Shown: positions 1 to 8,428, numbered from the stretch's first letter. The stretch is 19,866 nucleotides of DNA from JALZDI01 sp965653225 (GCA_965653225.1 CBFGZI010000066.1:1-19866), one strand, 5' to 3'. Notes: a model not told the origin generated them from the sequence alone. Numbers and translations are program-made.

Positions 1-51
1 CACACCCTCGACGCTGAGCTCGGAGAGCTCGGTGACCTGTTCGCTGACCAT
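1..51 (-). CDS. Start of an unidentified leftward gene (partial)
   Basis: Only 17 codons are inside the window; they read MVSEQVTELSELSVEGV and continue past the left edge. Third positions are mostly G or C, as in the neighbouring genes. There is no Shine-Dalgarno sequence, but a TAGGTT box lies exactly six bases upstream of the ATG, which fits a leaderless transcript. The gene follows glnE on the same strand after a 148-base gap that holds its own promoter-like sequence, so it is probably not simply the tail of the glnE operon. The product cannot be named from so few residues. Confidence 0.45.
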   Translation of the reverse strand, partial: MVSEQVTELSELSVEGV

Positions 52-57
52 GCAAGA

Positions 58-85
58 AACCTACAAGGCACCACCGACATACCAA
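58..85 (-). promoter_or_regulatory. Candidate leaderless promoter of the left-edge gene
   Basis: On the minus strand a TTGGTA (-35-like, 85-80), a 16-base spacer and TAGGTT (-10-like, 63-58) are followed after six bases by the ATG at 51. The predicted transcription start falls on or next to the start codon. This is inferred from sequence only. Confidence 0.4.
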
Positions 86-108
86 CCGGCGTTTCAGGCG
101 GCCAGAAC

Positions 109-124
109 CCCTTATCCACAAGGG
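109..124. other. DnaA-box-like nonamer inside a small inverted repeat
   Basis: TTATCCACA at 112-120 matches the consensus DnaA box TTATNCACA. It is set in the imperfectly spaced hairpin CCCTT - six bases - AAGGG (109-113 / 120-124). It lies in the glnE to left-edge-gene intergenic region, about 60 bases upstream of the left-edge gene. A single box is not an origin; it may be a DnaA regulatory site, a weak terminator hairpin after glnE, or chance. Confidence 0.3.
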
Positions 125-199
125 ATCCGAGAAACTTTACCTACACGTCACCAACCCGCGGCACCCACACCTGTCGCGCCCAGCAGCGGCCCGAGACAC

Positions 200-3106
200 C
201 TAGTCCCAGAACACGTGGTCCACCACCGCGCGCGCCCGTCGCGTCACCCGCAGGTAGTCGTCCACCAGCTGCTCGGCACCATCAGCGCCGTACCCGCACA
301 CGTACGCGACACCGGAACGTTCGCGCGGCTCGCGCGGCAGTGAGTCGGACGGGCGCGCCCGCACCAGCATCATCGCGTTGCGCACCCGGCTGACCAGTCG
401 CCACGCGCCGGCCAGCACGTCGGCGTCGTCCTCGTCGATCAAGCCGGCCGTCGCGGCGGCCTCCAGCGCCTGAAGCGTCCCGGTCGTGCGCAGCTCGGGA
501 ACAGCTCCGGCGTGCTGCATCTGCAGCAGCTGCACCGTCCACTCGATGTCGGCCAGGCCACCGCGGCCAAGCTTGGTGTGCGTCGCCGGGTCGGCGCCGC
601 GGGGCAGCCGCTCCGCGTCGACGCGGGCCTTGATGCGGCGTACCTCCATGACACCCTTCTCCGACAGCCCTGCCTCGGGCCACCGCAGCGGGTCGATGAG
701 CTCGGTGAACCTGCGCGAAAGGTCGGCGTCGCCGCAGATCGGCTTCGCGCGCAAGAGCGCCTGCGCCTCCCAGGTGGAGGACCAGCGCTTGTAGTACGCG
801 GCGTACGACGCCAGCGTGCGCACCAGCGGTCCTGACTTGCCCTCGGGGCGCAGGTCCGCGTCGACGACCATCGGCGGGTCCGCGCCGGGCACGGCGAGCA
901 TCCGCCGCAGCTCGTTGGCGACCGCCTGCGCGATCTCAGCCGCCTCACGCTCGTCGGCGCCGTCGTGCGGCTCGTGCACGTACATCACGTCGACGTCGCT
1001 GCCGTACCCCATCTCGCCGCCGCCCAGGCGGCCCATCGCGACGACGGCGACCGACGTCGGCATGGAGCAGCGGCGCTCGGCCTCCACCGCGCGCACGGCG
1101 GCGGTGAGCGCGCCTTCGAGGGTGGCGACGGCGATGCTGCTCAGGGAGCTGCCGACCGTGTCGATGTCGACGAGCTCGACGAGGTCGGCGGCCGAGCACC
1201 GGAACAGCTCGCGCCGCCGGACCGCGCGTACGGCGTTGATGGCGGCCATCGGGTCGTCGTGTCGCTGCGCGCTCGAGTGCGCCTCACCGCGCAGCTGCTC
1301 TTCCGTCCGCGGCTGCAGGTCCTCGTCGTGCACCAGCAGCGCGACCGCCTCGGGCGCGCGCATCAACAGGTCGGTCGCGTAGCGACTGGAGGCCAGCACC
1401 CGCGCCATCCGTTCGGCAACGGCGCCCTCGTCGCGCAGCTGCCGCAGGTACCAGTGCGTGGAGCCGAGCTCCTCCGAGACCCGCCGGAAGGCGAGCAGCC
1501 CCTGGTCGGGGTTCGGTGCCTCGGCGAACCACTTCAGCATCACCGGCACGAGCGTGCGCTGGATCGCGGCGCTGCGTGACACACCCGAGGTGAGCGCCTG
1601 CAGGTTGCGCAGCGCGGCCGCGGGGTCGACGTACCCCAGCGCGTTCAGCCGTTGCTTGGCCGCCTCCGGCGTCAGCCGCACGTCGTCGTCGGGAAGCGCC
1701 GCGACCGCGGCCAGCAACGGGCGGTAGAAGAGCTTCTCGTGCAGTCGCCGCACCTCACGCGCGTGCCGCTTCCACGCCTCGGTGAGGTTGCGCCGGGAGT
1801 CGCTGAGATAGCCCAGCGACCGTCCCAGTGCGCGCAGCTCGTCCTCCGACTCCGGGACCACGTGCGTACGCCGCAGGTGCGCCAGCTGCAGGCGGTGCTC
1901 CAGGTTGCGCAGGAACCGGTACGCCGCCGCGAGCGCCGCCCCGTCCTCGCGACCCACGTAGCCACCCCGGGTCAGCGCCTCCAGGGCGACCAGGGTCGTA
2001 CCGCTGCGCAGGCTCTCGTCGCGGCGACCGTGCACGAGCTGCAGCAGCTGTACGGCGAACTCGATGTCGCGGAGGCCGCCCGGGCCGAGCTTGATCTGGC
2101 GCTGCACGCGGTCGTCGCGGATGTGGTCCACGACGCGACGCCGCATCGCCTGCACGTCCTCGACGAAGTTGGGCCGCTCGACGGCGTGCCACACCATCTC
2201 GCCGACGGCCTCGGCGTACTCCCGTCCCAGCGCCATGTCGCCGGCCATCGGGCGGGCCTTGAGCAGGGCCTGGAACTCCCACGTCTTCGCCCAGCGCTCG
2301 TAGTAGGCCACATGGCTGCGCACCGTGCGCACGAGCGGGCCCGCCTTGCCCTCGGGGCGCAACGCGGCGTCCACCGGCCAGATCGTGCCCTCGGAGGTGT
2401 GCTCGCTGCACACCCGCATCATCGCGGTCGCGAGCTGCGTGGCGGCGCGCATCGCCTGCGCCTCGTCCACGCCCTCGGCCGGCTCGGCGACGAAGATGAC
2501 GTCGACGTCGCTGACGTAGTTCAGCTCGCACCCGCCGGCCTTGCCCATGCCGATCACCGCGACGCGACACTGCTCCGTCTGCTCGGGAAGCTCGTTGCGG
2601 GCGATCGCCAACGCGGCGTCGAGGGTCTCCCCCGCCAGGTCGGCGAGCATCCCCGAGACCTCGTCGACGTTGAGCACCGCGGTGAGGTCGCGCGCGGCGA
2701 TCTGCAGGACCCGGCGGTGGTAGGCGATGCGGAGCTCGTCGCCGTCGCGTGCCTGTGCGACCGCGTCGATGTGCTGGAACTCGCGGCCGTCGAGGTCTCG
2801 CCACGCCTGCGGGTGCCGGCGAAGGAAGTGGCCCAGCGCCTCGCTCGCACCGAGGACGTCGGACAGCCGCTCGCGCAGGGACATGCTGTGCCGCAAGGCG
2901 TCCATCAGCTCGTCCCGCTCCTCGCTCGCGTCGAGGAGCGCGAGCAGCAGGCGCAGAGCCTGGTCGGGGTCGGCGCTGAAGGCCAGCGACTCGACGATGT
3001 CGTCTGCGTGCGGGCCGAGCTGCTCCACCTGTGCGGCCACGGTCTCGGCGTCGACGAACCCCAGGCGTGCGAGCCGCCCGCGGCTGGTGAACACCCGCTC
3101 CGTCAT
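200..3106 (-). CDS. glnE: Bifunctional glutamine synthetase adenylyltransferase / adenylyl-removing enzyme
   Basis: GlnE attaches AMP to, and removes it from, a tyrosine of type I glutamine synthetase, tuning glutamine production to nitrogen supply in the cytoplasm. The 968-residue product has the two tandem nucleotidyltransferase domains of the family. The N-terminal one carries GMGKAGG and NYVSDVDVIFV (aspartates about 200 and 202). The C-terminal one carries AMGRLGG and YGSDVDVMYV (aspartates about 704 and 706). Each is followed by an LRPEGK(A/S)GPLVRT block and a helical GLRDIEF / GLADIEW segment. The ATG at 3106 begins MTERVFTSRG; a longer in-frame reading overlaps the upstream gene and lacks family similarity. 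Its start codon overlaps the stop of the amidotransferase gene as ATGA, so translation is probably coupled. The substrate type I glutamine synthetase is not in this window; the nearby glnA2 is of the type not known to be adenylylated. Confidence 0.97.
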   Translation of the reverse strand: MTERVFTSRGRLARLGFVDAETVAAQVEQLGPHADDIVESLAFSADPDQALRLLLALLDASEERDELMDALRHSMSLRERLSDVLGASEALGHFLRRHPQAWRDLDGREFQHIDAVAQARDGDELRIAYHRRVLQIAARDLTAVLNVDEVSGMLADLAGETLDAALAIARNELPEQTEQCRVAVIGMGKAGGCELNYVSDVDVIFVAEPAEGVDEAQAMRAATQLATAMMRVCSEHTSEGTIWPVDAALRPEGKAGPLVRTVRSHVAYYERWAKTWEFQALLKARPMAGDMALGREYAEAVGEMVWHAVERPNFVEDVQAMRRRVVDHIRDDRVQRQIKLGPGGLRDIEFAVQLLQLVHGRRDESLRSGTTLVALEALTRGGYVGREDGAALAAAYRFLRNLEHRLQLAHLRRTHVVPESEDELRALGRSLGYLSDSRRNLTEAWKRHAREVRRLHEKLFYRPLLAAVAALPDDDVRLTPEAAKQRLNALGYVDPAAALRNLQALTSGVSRSAAIQRTLVPVMLKWFAEAPNPDQGLLAFRRVSEELGSTHWYLRQLRDEGAVAERMARVLASSRYATDLLMRAPEAVALLVHDEDLQPRTEEQLRGEAHSSAQRHDDPMAAINAVRAVRRRELFRCSAADLVELVDIDTVGSSLSSIAVATLEGALTAAVRAVEAERRCSMPTSVAVVAMGRLGGGEMGYGSDVDVMYVHEPHDGADEREAAEIAQAVANELRRMLAVPGADPPMVVDADLRPEGKSGPLVRTLASYAAYYKRWSSTWEAQALLRAKPICGDADLSRRFTELIDPLRWPEAGLSEKGVMEVRRIKARVDAERLPRGADPATHTKLGRGGLADIEWTVQLLQMQHAGAVPELRTTGTLQALEAAATAGLIDEDDADVLAGAWRLVSRVRNAMMLVRARPSDSLPREPRERSGVAYVCGYGADGAEQLVDDYLRVTRRARAVVDHVFWD

Positions 3107-3834
3107 CGCCGCCCCGTGACCACGTCCGCGAAGGTGTGCGCGAGCAGCCGCCCGGTCTCGAACAGCGCGGCCTCCGACTCCTTGACCTCTCGCAGCGCCT
3201 CGTCGACGTCCGCGCGCGAGTCGGCGGGCTTCGCGCGGTCCTCGTCGGCCCAGACCGTCACCACGCCGTGGTCGGCCTCCGGATGGAACTGCACGCCCCA
3301 CGCTCGTTGGCCGAAGCGCAGCACCTGCGGGGCGCCGTCGGCGGTACGGGCCAGCACCGCGATGCCGTCGGGCAGCTCGGTGACGACGTCGCTGTTCCAG
3401 TGCAGGACCCTGGCGTCGGTCGCGGCCAGCGGCGCGAACAAGCGGTCACCTGTCGCGTCGTCGTCCACCCATCCGATCCGGCGTACGCCGGCGGTCTGGC
3501 CACCGGCGTTCGGTGTGCTGGTGCCGCCGAGCGCGACGGCGGCGAGCTGGTGGCCCAGGCAGATGCCTAGCGTCGGCGCCTCGACCTCGACGGCGTGCCG
3601 CAGCAGCGCCTTGGTCAGCGGCAGCCAGGGGTGCTCTGCATCGTCGTGGGCGCCCATGCTGCCCCCGAGGACGACCAGGCCGGCGTGGCCGCCGAGGTCG
3701 ACCGGCAGGGCGTCACCTCGGTCGGGCCGGCGCACGTCCAGATGTAGACCGGCCTCGCCGAGCCAGTCGGCGAACAGTGCGGGCGGGCAGGTGTCCTGGT
3801 GCTGGACGACCAGGAGCGGGGACGTGTCGGGCAC
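3103..3834 (-). CDS. Class I glutamine amidotransferase domain protein
   Basis: A stand-alone 243-residue GMP-synthase-like (GATase1) protein. Such domains hydrolyse the amide of glutamine or a gamma-glutamyl compound and pass on ammonia. The nucleophile is Cys92 in GICLGHQLAA, and the His-Glu pair is His184/Glu186 in VQFHPEAD; the oxyanion strand VVLGGSMGA lies at about 54-62. There is no synthetase domain, so the acceptor is unknown; hydrolysis of gamma-glutamyl compounds is one known role of such free domains. The start is GTG at 3834, six bases after a TAGCCT box; an out-of-frame ATG lies just upstream. It overlaps glnE by four bases, which suggests a joint role in glutamine metabolism (inference). 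Confidence 0.9.
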   Translation of the reverse strand: MPDTSPLLVVQHQDTCPPALFADWLGEAGLHLDVRRPDRGDALPVDLGGHAGLVVLGGSMGAHDDAEHPWLPLTKALLRHAVEVEAPTLGICLGHQLAAVALGGTSTPNAGGQTAGVRRIGWVDDDATGDRLFAPLAATDARVLHWNSDVVTELPDGIAVLARTADGAPQVLRFGQRAWGVQFHPEADHGVVTVWADEDRAKPADSRADVDEALREVKESEAALFETGRLLAHTFADVVTGRR

Positions 3835-3840
3835 GCATCG

Positions 3841-3870
3841 AGGCTAGCCGCACGGCTCGAAGCGGCGTAA
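3841..3870 (-). promoter_or_regulatory. Candidate leaderless promoter of the amidotransferase-glnE operon
   Basis: On the minus strand TTACGC (3870-3865), an 18-base spacer and TAGCCT (3846-3841) are followed after six bases by the GTG start at 3834. No Shine-Dalgarno sequence fits between them, so the mRNA is probably leaderless. It lies in a 108-base divergent gap shared with the secreted-protein gene. Confidence 0.5.
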
Positions 3871-3942
3871 CCGTCCACGTCGCGACCTCGTTTGACCTGG
3901 CAACGCATGCAGTGGTGGGCCGCGACGGACCGAGGAGCACAC

Positions 3943-5247
3943 GTGACGCGAGGCAAGCACCGAGCCAGGCAGACAGTGGCGGCGCTGGCCGCGTCGGTCG
4001 TCGCGGTGGGGTCCGCGGCGGTGGCCTCGACGCTGCCGGGCCCGGCGGAGGCAACGGTCCCGCAGGACTGCTTCTGGACCAGCGTGTTCGACGAGCAGAA
4101 CTCCAACGTCGCCTACCCCGACACCTCCGTCAACTACTACCTCGGGCGGGTGAACCTCCCGCCCGGTGCGGAGCTGGTGCTGCGCGGACGGTTCCCGCAC
4201 TCGCGGTACATGTCGTTCAACGCCTACGACGAGGCCGGGCGTCCCACCGACTCGCTCGCCGACCTCAAGATCCGTCCCGACCGCGGGTCCACGAACCCGT
4301 TCGTCGACGGTCACCTGCGGCAGCGGCCGCTGCGCAGCTACACGGTGCGGGTCGTCTCCGACCCGGCGCCGAAGCCTGGCAACCGCCGGCCCAACACCGT
4401 GTACCTGGGCAGCGACGGCCGGCCGATCTTCAGCGGGTCGGTGGTCTACCGCGTCTACCTGCCCGACCACGGTCGCAACCAGTTCGGCGGCACGGGCCTG
4501 CCCGAGGTGGCGCTGCGCATGCCGGACGGCACCGAGGTCGACCAGCCGGCCGCGTGCGCCGCGCCCACCAACCAGCCGTCCACGGGGGTCAACGCCGCCG
4601 ACCGACGTTCCAGCGGACCCCGTACGCATGCGCTGTCCACGGCCAGCGACCCACTCGACTGGGAGCGGTTCTTCAACATCCCGAGGTCGGTCGTGCGCGC
4701 CGCCTCCGAGGACGCCGCGCGGCACACCTCCCGTGAACAGCAGGGCGGCTTCTTCAGCGACCAGAACAACGCCTACGTGTACGCGTACACGTCCCGCCAG
4801 TTCGGCAACGTCCTCGTGCTCACCGGCCGGATGCCCACAGTGGCGCACACCTACCACCGCAACCGGGTGTTCCGCACCGGCCAGCTGCGCTACTGGTCGA
4901 TGTGCGACGGCACGATCTTCCCGACCGGTGCGACCGAGACCGTCGACTGCGTCTTCGACCAGCAGGTCGCCACCCACGCGCGCCGCCGCTTCCGGATCGT
5001 GGTCAGCACCCCCGAGCACCGCCCGGCCAACGCCCGGCGCCGCTGCGGCGTCACGTGGATGGCATGGGGCGCCCGTCCCGACGGCGTCATGATCATGCGC
5101 AACCAGCTGCCTGCGCCCGGTTTCGACCACGCCGTCCAGGACGTGTCCCGCCCCGGCGCGGAGGAGCGCACGCTGGGCTCGTTCATGCCGCACGGCCACT
5201 ACACCTCGACCGCCGCGTTCGAGAAGCGGGGCTGTCGCGGTCACTGA
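3943..5247 (+). CDS. Secreted protein of unknown function
   Basis: A 434-residue exported protein that I cannot assign to a named family. The GTG at 3943 is preceded five bases upstream by GAGGAG, a good ribosome site; a start 17 codons further upstream is possible but has no such site. The N-terminus is a typical Sec signal: basic residues (TRGKHRARQ), a hydrophobic Ala/Val stretch (about 11-29), then PAEA, with probable cleavage near residue 37. The mature part has two similar-looking halves rich in aromatic residues and short beta segments (for example RYMSFNAYDEAGRPTDSL and LRYWSMCDGTIFPTG) and six cysteines, suggesting disulfides. There is no membrane anchor and no recognisable catalytic motif. 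It is convergent with the S15 hydrolase, with ten bases between the two stops. Confidence 0.8.
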   Translation: MTRGKHRARQTVAALAASVVAVGSAAVASTLPGPAEATVPQDCFWTSVFDEQNSNVAYPDTSVNYYLGRVNLPPGAELVLRGRFPHSRYMSFNAYDEAGRPTDSLADLKIRPDRGSTNPFVDGHLRQRPLRSYTVRVVSDPAPKPGNRRPNTVYLGSDGRPIFSGSVVYRVYLPDHGRNQFGGTGLPEVALRMPDGTEVDQPAACAAPTNQPSTGVNAADRRSSGPRTHALSTASDPLDWERFFNIPRSVVRAASEDAARHTSREQQGGFFSDQNNAYVYAYTSRQFGNVLVLTGRMPTVAHTYHRNRVFRTGQLRYWSMCDGTIFPTGATETVDCVFDQQVATHARRRFRIVVSTPEHRPANARRRCGVTWMAWGARPDGVMIMRNQLPAPGFDHAVQDVSRPGAEERTLGSFMPHGHYTSTAAFEKRGCRGH

Positions 5248-5257
5248 CCCCAGACGC

Positions 5258-6934
5258 CTACTCGGGGACCGTCGGCAGAACCAGCCGGGACCCGAGCGGC
5301 GTCACGCCGGGGACGCTCCCGGTGGCAATGTCGACGTTGCCGGGGTTCCCCGGCAGCGCCCAGACGGCGTTGGAGCTCTGCACCAGCAGCCCGATGCGGT
5401 GGCCGGCGGAGACCGTGTAGTCCTGCGGCAGCATCGTCACGCTCGCCCGCTGCCACTGCCCCGGCGCCGGGTCGGCGTGGTCGAGTCCGTTGCGGTAGTC
5501 GAGGTGCAGGAAGCCACGCTCCAGCGTCTGCGTGCTTCCGTCCGGCGCCACGTCGACGAGCACGGGCGTGAGGTGCATGGTCGGCTGCGACGGTCGTACC
5601 ACCGCGTCGAGAACCGCGGACCCGACCAGCCGCGTGTCCTGCGCGAGCGGTCGCGACTCGAAGTAGAGCCGGCTCGCGCCGTCGCCGACCTGCGCGGGCA
5701 CCTCCTCCGTGGACGTGCCCGTGTCCGTGTACGACGCCACATGCTGCCCGGCACCGTCGTCCGGCTGTGAGACCAGCGAGCCGTCGCCGTGCGGCCACAG
5801 CGTGATGTGGTCGGTCCCGGGCACCGGGTAGCCGGACTCGGTCCGGAAGGCGGTGGGTCCGGAGCTGTCGCGACCCTGCGTGATGACCGGGCCGGCACCC
5901 TCGATTCCATTGGCCACCCCCTTGAGGGTGTGTGCGAGGAACCGGTCGAGCAGGGGCTGCCACCGGTCTCCGCTGGTGCCGCCGGAGTGGGTGCCCTGGG
6001 TCAGGTACATCAGCTTGAACGGCGGGCCCTCGACCGCAGCAGTCGCCGGGTCGTCCTCCCGGAGCGCACGGAAGAGCTCGGTGCCCTCCTGCTGCTTGAC
6101 GTTGTAGTCCTGCCAGCCGTGTGCGATCAGCACTGCGGCGCGGAAGTCGCCGGCGTCCTTGCGGTAGTCGCGCCGCAGCCAGAACTTGTCGTAGTCGGGG
6201 TTTCGGCTGTAGCCCTCCTCGGTGTGCGCCTCGGCGTCGCACTCGGCCGCGCGGGAACGCATCGTGTCCGCGAAGTGCTGACCCATCGGGTCGGCCGCCA
6301 CCGTCTTGCCGAAGCCGACGTCGAACGCCAGCGGGGTGTCGATGCCCTCGTCGGTCGGGACCTTCGAGTTGAGGAAGTAGCGGACGCCGTCGCCGTACGC
6401 GTAGCCGTACCAGCGGCTGATCGCCGAGATCGGCACGATCGCCTTGAGCTGCGGCACGTCGTCACCGCGCGCGGCCACCATCGACGCCGTGGTGCCGTTG
6501 TAGGACCCGCCGATCATCCCGACCTTGCCGTTGGACCAGCCGCGGCTGGCCAGGTACTTCACCACGTCGACGCCGGACTGCTGTTCCCGCAGGCCGCCGT
6601 AGTCCCAGCAGCCCGTGGACCCGCGGGTGCCGAGCACGTCGGCGACCGCACGCGCGTAGCCCTGGGGCACGTAGCGGTCGGCGAGGCTGTCGCTGGCCGG
6701 CTCGGGCTCGCCGAGGGAGTTGTACGGCGAGTAGGTCAGGATCACGGGCTGCCCCTGCGCGTCGAAGCGGGTGTCGCGCCGGATCTCGACCCTGATCACC
6801 GCGTCGCCGACGGTGGGCACGTAGCGCACGTCGTACACCTCGGTGTCCGGCGCCGAGGACGCCGGGGCCGCTGCCAGCGCCAGCGCGGGAAGCAGGACGG
6901 CGACCGTCGCGGAGACCGTACGCAGGATCCGCAT
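5258..6934 (-). CDS. Secreted CocE/NonD family hydrolase (X-Pro dipeptidyl-peptidase S15 fold)
   Basis: An alpha/beta-hydrolase of 558 residues in the family that includes cocaine esterase, glutaryl-7-ACA acylase and X-Pro dipeptidyl-peptidases. The substrate cannot be deduced. The predicted triad is Ser144 in GMIGGSYNGTTA, Asp276 in HGWQDYNVK and His316 in QGTHSGG. The C-terminal third (about 370-558) fits the jelly-roll domain of the family, with the VLDAVVRPSQPTMHLTPVLVD strand pattern. Residues 1-28 form a signal peptide (MRILRT, hydrophobic core, ASSA), so it acts outside the membrane. The start at 6934 is chosen because it opens the signal peptide and follows an AGAGG element; an in-frame start 25 codons upstream would bury the signal. 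It is downstream of glnA2 on the same strand, 78 bases away. Confidence 0.92.
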   Translation of the reverse strand: MRILRTVSATVAVLLPALALAAAPASSAPDTEVYDVRYVPTVGDAVIRVEIRRDTRFDAQGQPVILTYSPYNSLGEPEPASDSLADRYVPQGYARAVADVLGTRGSTGCWDYGGLREQQSGVDVVKYLASRGWSNGKVGMIGGSYNGTTASMVAARGDDVPQLKAIVPISAISRWYGYAYGDGVRYFLNSKVPTDEGIDTPLAFDVGFGKTVAADPMGQHFADTMRSRAAECDAEAHTEEGYSRNPDYDKFWLRRDYRKDAGDFRAAVLIAHGWQDYNVKQQEGTELFRALREDDPATAAVEGPPFKLMYLTQGTHSGGTSGDRWQPLLDRFLAHTLKGVANGIEGAGPVITQGRDSSGPTAFRTESGYPVPGTDHITLWPHGDGSLVSQPDDGAGQHVASYTDTGTSTEEVPAQVGDGASRLYFESRPLAQDTRLVGSAVLDAVVRPSQPTMHLTPVLVDVAPDGSTQTLERGFLHLDYRNGLDHADPAPGQWQRASVTMLPQDYTVSAGHRIGLLVQSSNAVWALPGNPGNVDIATGSVPGVTPLGSRLVLPTVPE

Positions 6935-6998
6935 GAGGGGACCTCTCGTTGCCGGGATTCTGGCTCTCCCCGGGTACAACGAGGCCGACCTGCCGTGG

Positions 6999-7016
6999 GT
7001 GACGCCCAAGCGTCAC
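6999..7016 (-). terminator. Possible hairpin terminator after glnA2
   Basis: GTGACGC, a four-base loop and GCGTCAC form a perfect 7-bp stem that overlaps the glnA2 stop codon. There is no T-run, so it may be weak or act only as an RNA-processing or stability structure between glnA2 and the hydrolase gene. Confidence 0.3.
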
Positions 7017-8353
7017 AGCACGGGGAGCATGCGCTCCTTCTCGAAGTGGGTCACCTGGCGGCGGTAGTCGTCGAACTCGCGGCGCTTGTTGCGCAGGAAG
7101 AAGTCGAAGACCTGCTCCCCCAGCGTCTCGGCGACCAGCTCGCTGTTCTCCATCAGCCCAATCGCGTCGTCGAGGTTCTTGGGCAGCGGCTCGATGCCCA
7201 TCGCGCGCCGCTCGCGGTCGGTCAGCCCCCACACGTCGTCCTCGGCACCGGGCGGCAACGGGTAGTCCTCCTCGATGCCCTTCATCCCGGCGGCGAGCAT
7301 CACCGCGAAGGCGAGGTAGGGGTTGCAGGCGGTGTCGATCGAGCGCAGCTCGATGCGCGTCGACTGGCCCTTCGACGGCTTGTACATCGGCACCCGCACC
7401 AGCGCGGAGCGGTTGTTGTGCCCCCAGCAGATGTACGACGGTGCCTCGCCGCCGGCCGCCATCCGCTTGTAGGAGTTGACCCACTGGTTGGTCACCGCGG
7501 TGATCTCCGCGGCGTGGTGCAGCAGACCGGCGATGAACGCCCGGCCCGTCTTGGACAGGTGGTACTCCGAGCCCGCCTCGAAGAAGACGTTCTGGTCGCT
7601 CTCGAACAGCGACATGTGCGTGTGCATGCCCGAGCCGGCGTACTCGGTGAACGGCTTGGGCATGAACGAGGCGTACAGGCCCTGCGACAGCGCCACCTCC
7701 TTGACCACCACCCGGAAGGTCATGATGTTGTCGGCCGTGGAGAGCGCGTCGGCGTAGCGCAGGTCGATCTCCTGCTGGCCGGGCGCCCCCTCGTGGTGGC
7801 TGAACTCCACCGAGATCCCCATCGACTCCAGCATCGTGATCGCCTCACGCCGGAAGTCGCTGCCCGCGCCCTGGGCGGTGTGGTCGAAGTAGCCGCTGCT
7901 GTCGACGGGGATCGCCTCGAGGTTGCTCTCGGTCGGCGTGTTCTTGAACAGGAAGAACTCGATCTCGGGGTGGGTGTAGAACGTGAACCCCTTGTCGGCC
8001 GCCTTGCTCAGGGTTCGCTTGAGGACGTAGCGGGGGTCTGCGTACGACGGGGAGCCGTCCGGCATGACGATGTCGCAGAACATCCGCGCGGTGGCCGGGA
8101 ACTCCCCGCGCCAGGGCAGGATCTGGAACGTCGACGGGTCGGGCTTGGCCAGCATGTCGGCCTCGTAGACCCGCGCGAACCCCTCTATGGCGGAGCCGTC
8201 GAAGCCGATGCCCTCGCTGAACGCCCCCTCGAGCTCGGCCGGGGCGATGGCGACGGACTTGAGGAAGCCGAGGACGTCGGTGAACCACAGCCGCACGAAG
8301 CGCACGTCGCGCTCCTCGAGTGCGCGCAGCACGAACTCTTCCTGCTTCCCCAT
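7013..8353 (-). CDS. glnA2: Type I glutamine synthetase-like enzyme, GlnA2 group
   Basis: An ATP-dependent glutamate-amine ligase of 446 residues, the same length as mycobacterial GlnA2. Visible signatures are FDGSAIEGF (51-59), EIEFFLFK (130-137), the glutamate loop GSGMHTHMSLF (240-250), NNRSALVRVP (313-322) and RIELRSIDTACNPYLAF (333-349). In Streptomyces the GlnA2 protein has been reported to gamma-glutamylate polyamines rather than make glutamine; whether this one does is inference from group membership and from synteny with glnE, nadE and panB. A tyrosine (Tyr364 in DYPLPPGAE) sits where adenylylated enzymes have NLYDLPP, but GlnA2 is not known to be modified. The ATG at 8353 follows GAGGAGG and AGGAG. 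The gene diverges from nadE with a GlnR-like motif between them. Confidence 0.93.
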   Translation of the reverse strand: MGKQEEFVLRALEERDVRFVRLWFTDVLGFLKSVAIAPAELEGAFSEGIGFDGSAIEGFARVYEADMLAKPDPSTFQILPWRGEFPATARMFCDIVMPDGSPSYADPRYVLKRTLSKAADKGFTFYTHPEIEFFLFKNTPTESNLEAIPVDSSGYFDHTAQGAGSDFRREAITMLESMGISVEFSHHEGAPGQQEIDLRYADALSTADNIMTFRVVVKEVALSQGLYASFMPKPFTEYAGSGMHTHMSLFESDQNVFFEAGSEYHLSKTGRAFIAGLLHHAAEITAVTNQWVNSYKRMAAGGEAPSYICWGHNNRSALVRVPMYKPSKGQSTRIELRSIDTACNPYLAFAVMLAAGMKGIEEDYPLPPGAEDDVWGLTDRERRAMGIEPLPKNLDDAIGLMENSELVAETLGEQVFDFFLRNKRREFDDYRRQVTHFEKERMLPVL

Positions 8354-8412
8354 CTCCTGGGCCTCCTCGGGCGGGCGACGTCGCCGGTCAGGTGACAGTC
8401 TGCCCGACGGGT

Positions 8413-8428
8413 GTTTCGGGCGGGTTTC
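8413..8428. promoter_or_regulatory. Candidate GlnR-type operator between glnA2 and nadE
   Basis: On the minus strand two GAAAC pentamers are separated by exactly six bases (8428-8424 and 8417-8413), an 11-base period. The actinobacterial GlnR consensus is built of GTnAC/GAAAC pentamers spaced by six bases. The site lies 60-75 bases upstream of the glnA2 start and about 42-57 bases upstream of the predicted nadE transcription start, a good position for an activator of either gene. Only two half-sites are clear, both of the GAAAC kind, so binding is unproven. Confidence 0.4.

Noticed and set aside
1652..3847. A 731-codon open frame on the plus strand opposite glnE
   Set aside because: It mirrors glnE, which has clear family motifs. 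Long antisense frames are expected in GC-rich DNA, and its translation is low-complexity R/A/V/H-rich.
5789..8395. An 868-codon open frame on the plus strand opposite the S15 hydrolase and glnA2
   Set aside because: It spans two well-supported genes and their intergenic region; no domain is visible and its composition is that of an antisense frame.
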